This document shows, piece by piece, positions 61,061-64,000 of a stretch of 64,000 nt of DNA (within the stretch, counting starts at the first letter, position 1; each line of letters opens with the position of its first letter). The stretch lies in the NCBI GenBank assembly GCA_037957365.1, contig JARHVA010003634.1, positions 1,083,001 through 1,147,000 on the forward strand, read 5' to 3'. Made by a program: the position numbers and the translations under genes. This DNA is from Torreya grandis. Lineage: Eukaryota > Streptophyta > Pinopsida > Cupressales > Taxaceae. A model generated the notes under the pieces. It made no database searches. It was given only the letters and a program-made list of their open reading frames with translations, and was not told where the DNA came from.

Positions 61061-62205
61061 TCAATGAAAAATTAAATTTTGCACTATATATCAATGGAAA
61101 ATCAATAAAGTAAAAATAAAAGGATAAAAGGAATAAACATCTGAACACATTAAGAAAAAAAATAAGTGTTGTGTGTCATTTTCATTGTGCATAGACTAGT
61201 TATCTTTATATTTACTTGCAATCTTCAACCATTGATGTGGTTAAAAAAAACTAGCACATAAAAATATTGGATATGGTGGAAAGTATGTGAATTTTTTTTA
61301 TCAACATAAACTTCATGATAAAATCATGCTATACTGGTAATACTTTGTTTCCACACATGATAGATCATTATTTTTTCATGTTAATGATTTTTTTATTTGT
61401 TTTTCGATTGGCAATGTCACATTAAAAATATCGAGGAGATTTTTTTGTGATTCAAATATGAAACTATACATATGAACATAAAAATTCATAGTTTAATGGA
61501 CAAATCACATCACTTATAATATGATATTTTTTCTTATTTTTTATTTATTTATAGTTGAAAAAGTGATTATGAATGTTGAAAAAAACATGTCCATAAAAGT
61601 GGATATGGATGTAACCAAATGCGTTGAGAAGGATCTGTAAATAGGAGAACCCACGATAGTAAAATGGTAATACTTTATTTATCAGCTACAATGAATTGGT
61701 TGTGTTTACTTGGTGACAATTTATTTCTTTATTTCATTTCTTTTCTTTTTAATAGTTACAAAATATAGGATGGTAATGGTGTTGCATTGCACTTAATGTA
61801 AAACTAGATATGCGAACAAGGGAAAATGCTAACTAGCATGATTTGATAAACCAAATAAATATCTAGAAACAAAAAGGAATTAGAATAATAAAGTGTGTAT
61901 CTGAAAATAGATGTAAAGCATTAGAGACTAAAAAAAATGGTGATTTTTTGCCTTTATATAGTTCATTGTGGAGCTCTACTATTCCTAAAAATTAGTATGT
62001 TATCTCATTTGCATGGAATTTATGATTTGGTTTTAGTTTTTATTCTGAAATAAAGGAAAAAAAAATTAGAATTATACAACAATATAAAATATGTGTGTTC
62101 ATGGTTGTGATTTAAGAAGTATTGTTGCGATGCAAATGCAGGGTAGAACATACAAGTTTCAATCATTCATCTCTCAATAAAAAAAATTGGCAATGTAATT
62201 GAAGG
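61061..62205. other. Downstream region, element boundary uncertain
   Basis: AT-rich with short plus-strand coding-like words but no recognised domain. It could be the 3' part of the Helentron or another element. Confidence 0.35.
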
Positions 62206-62209
62206 CAAT

Positions 62210-62700
62210 GTGTTAGTCATCTATTATCTTGGTTTTATCAAAAATATGAATTCACCATCAATGGTAGAAATAATGCATACAAATCTTGTTGATAAATTTG
62301 GCCAATTGATGATAAATATTAATATTAATAATAAGTTGATTGACAAGTTCTTTACCCAATTTTTAACTCACAATAATCTATGCATTATTGACTTTGTGAT
62401 AAAAAATAGAACTCAATATAAAAGAGGGGATGTCAAGTGTTGTCTTGCCTTGAAAATAAAATTGATAATTGAAAACATTGTGATTGTGTACAAGAAGCAT
62501 AAACTCACACCAGATGTCACCATACATGATCTTGTGTAATTAGATAATACATATGCAGTGGATTAATTGGTTGTTATGATATTCACATATAAAAAACATT
62601 ACAACGAATATGAGCTTTATTTGAAAGATGGAAAAATAGAGGTTTACAAGGCAACTGTAAATGCTAATGCTAGAATCTTATATCTCTTATGTTTTTCATG
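62210..62700 (+). pseudogene. Unrecognised protein remnant downstream of the endonuclease
   Basis: An open frame of 109 codons (62,210-62,539) reads MHTNLVDKFGQLM, then DKFFTQFLTHNNLCIIDFVI and LIIENIVIVYKKHKLTPDVT. After one stop the same frame seems to go on with YNEYELYLKDGKIEVYKATV. Composition and direction match the Helentron relic. I do not recognise the family. It is one of the longest open frames in the window, yet it has no ribosomal, membrane or enzyme signature I can name. Confidence 0.4.
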
Positions 62701-62993
62701 TTTTCTAAATATAACTCACTTTTAGATAACATACACATATCCACCTATTTTTCTAAAGTTCTGACATTAAACAATTGCTTTACAAAATGTCATAAGTGAA
62801 ATTACAAACATGTATATTCTCATGTTCAAGAAATGTTGTCAACAACAAGCATACCAATAGTATTATTCAAAAATATTATCAAAAGTAGTGTCAAAGGCAT
62901 GCCTTTGTTTCATGTAGGGTAGTCCACATTTTTAGACATATTGAACAATGAACATACAAAATTATATTTGAAAATTTAAGAAAAAATAATGTT

Positions 62994-63171
<178 letters not shown>

Positions 63172-63258
63172 CTTTTTACCATTTTCTAGTGCGGAAAATG
63201 GGAAAAAGATATTTATATATATTATAAATGAACAATCAAATTTTAATAGTTTAATAAT

Positions 63259-63474
63259 ATGACAATTTCTATTTTTTCCATTGATTTAAAAGTTAAAGGC
63301 CTCTTGAAAGCAAAAAATGTATACATTTCACCTTTTAAGTTGTTATGTGACCATTACGAGTTCATGATTATTGATGGCAGCACTTCAAGAGATGATCATG
63401 CATATTGCATAAATTATCAATATAATCAAATGTATTCATATCATAATTCATTTCAATGTGTTGTTCTACCATAA
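63259..63474 (+). pseudogene. Unrecognised small frame
   Basis: A 71-codon open frame with the words ISPFKLLCDHYEFMIIDG and INYQYNQMYSY. No family recognised. Upstream it is bounded by the microsatellite, downstream by an inserted copia LTR. It may belong to the same decayed element as 62,210. Confidence 0.3.
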
Positions 63475-63510
63475 AATCATCAAATACATTGTACTTTTAA
63501 TGGAATGTTT

Positions 63511-63901
63511 TGTTAGGAAATATAACTTTTACATTGTGTAGATTTGAGTATTTACCAAGAGTTAGATAGTAATTAGTTAGTTTTCTAAAATATCAGAATA
63601 CTGTTATAAACAATATTATGATATTAGTTTAACATATATTATATTGTTGAGATATACTAGTAATGAGTTATAAAAATATATCATAAATAGGAGTTTGCAT
63701 AGTTAGAGGGATTTAAGTGAGAATTTAGTATAGAAATGTTCTCCATAGATATAGGAATAATGTTCATATATATTTTTGTAATACCCTGTATTGATTATTA
63801 ATCAGCATTAGATAAATATACAATAGAATAATATTATGTGTTAAATATATTCCTGGTTTATCTGTGTTAAATCTTTGTATTAGCTCCTTTGAAATTTATC
63901 A
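63511..63901 (+). mobile_element. 5' LTR of a Ty1-copia element running off the window, 391 bp
   Basis: Starts TGTTAGG and ends TTTATCA, followed at once by gtggtatcagaaca, an initiator-tRNA-Met primer site. The polyadenylation/R region is not resolved. The partner LTR would be beyond the window. Confidence 0.8.
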
Positions 63902-64000
63902 GTGGTATCAGAACAGGCATAATCTCTGAAATGGAAAGACTACAATTTTAATAATTTCAAGGGGAACTTCAGTCTTTAATTTCCCCATTGATGAAATTTT
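63902..64000 (+). mobile_element. Copia leader and start of gag, cut by the window end
   Basis: After the primer site a Met frame at 63,930 reads MERLQF, stops twice, and then in the same frame FQGELQSLISPLMKF up to the window edge. A copia gag start is expected here, but too little is visible to confirm it. Confidence 0.45.

Overview
This window is AT-rich, non-genic DNA from a land plant with a large, repeat-packed nuclear genome. The land-plant call rests on a PLS-type pentatricopeptide-repeat (PPR) pseudogene, a DUF4283 LINE ORF1 relic and several Ty1-copia elements with initiator-tRNA-Met primer sites. A gymnosperm-like genome is my guess; the sequence does not prove it. I see no intact host gene, rRNA, tRNA or CRISPR. 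Nearly every reading frame is a decayed transposon frame or chance.

Layout. (1) 1-30,700 is mostly a composite same-strand repeat made of recurring modules, which I name P (about 0.9 kb), Q (arrays of a unit of about 300 bp), S (about 0.5-1 kb) and T (about 0.3 kb). Copies start near 4.1, 11.7, 23.4, 27.6 and 40.3 kb. A copia LTR with gag relics lies at 6.0-8.7 kb. (2) 17.7-23.4 kb is a degenerate array of a unit of about 85 bp plus a spacer and tail. The same block recurs at 43.5-51.3 kb, so 11.66-23.38 kb and 40.34-51.27 kb are two diverged copies of one segment. Comparing them exposes two insertions: a 2.9-kb segment carrying the PPR fragment (12.63-15.57 kb, copy A only) and a 2.36-kb copia (44.05-46.40 kb, copy B only). 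(3) 30,741-33,957 is a copia with matching LTRs and a perfect target duplication. Its interior is mostly a non-retroviral protein gene beside a scrap of integrase. (4) 34-40.3 kb holds a LINE ORF1 relic, an array of a unit of about 100 bp and GC-richer remnants. (5) 51.27 kb onward is the most interesting part: a decayed rolling-circle transposon of the Helentron type (Rep, then PIF1 helicase, then endonuclease, with a possible OTU-like domain upstream), split by a 3.8-kb copia on the opposite strand. (6) The right edge has a CT/GT microsatellite and the 5' LTR of another copia that runs out of the window.

The elements are nested and of different ages: segment duplication first, then element insertions, then a copia into the Helentron. 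All domain calls come from reading translations by eye. No database search was possible.
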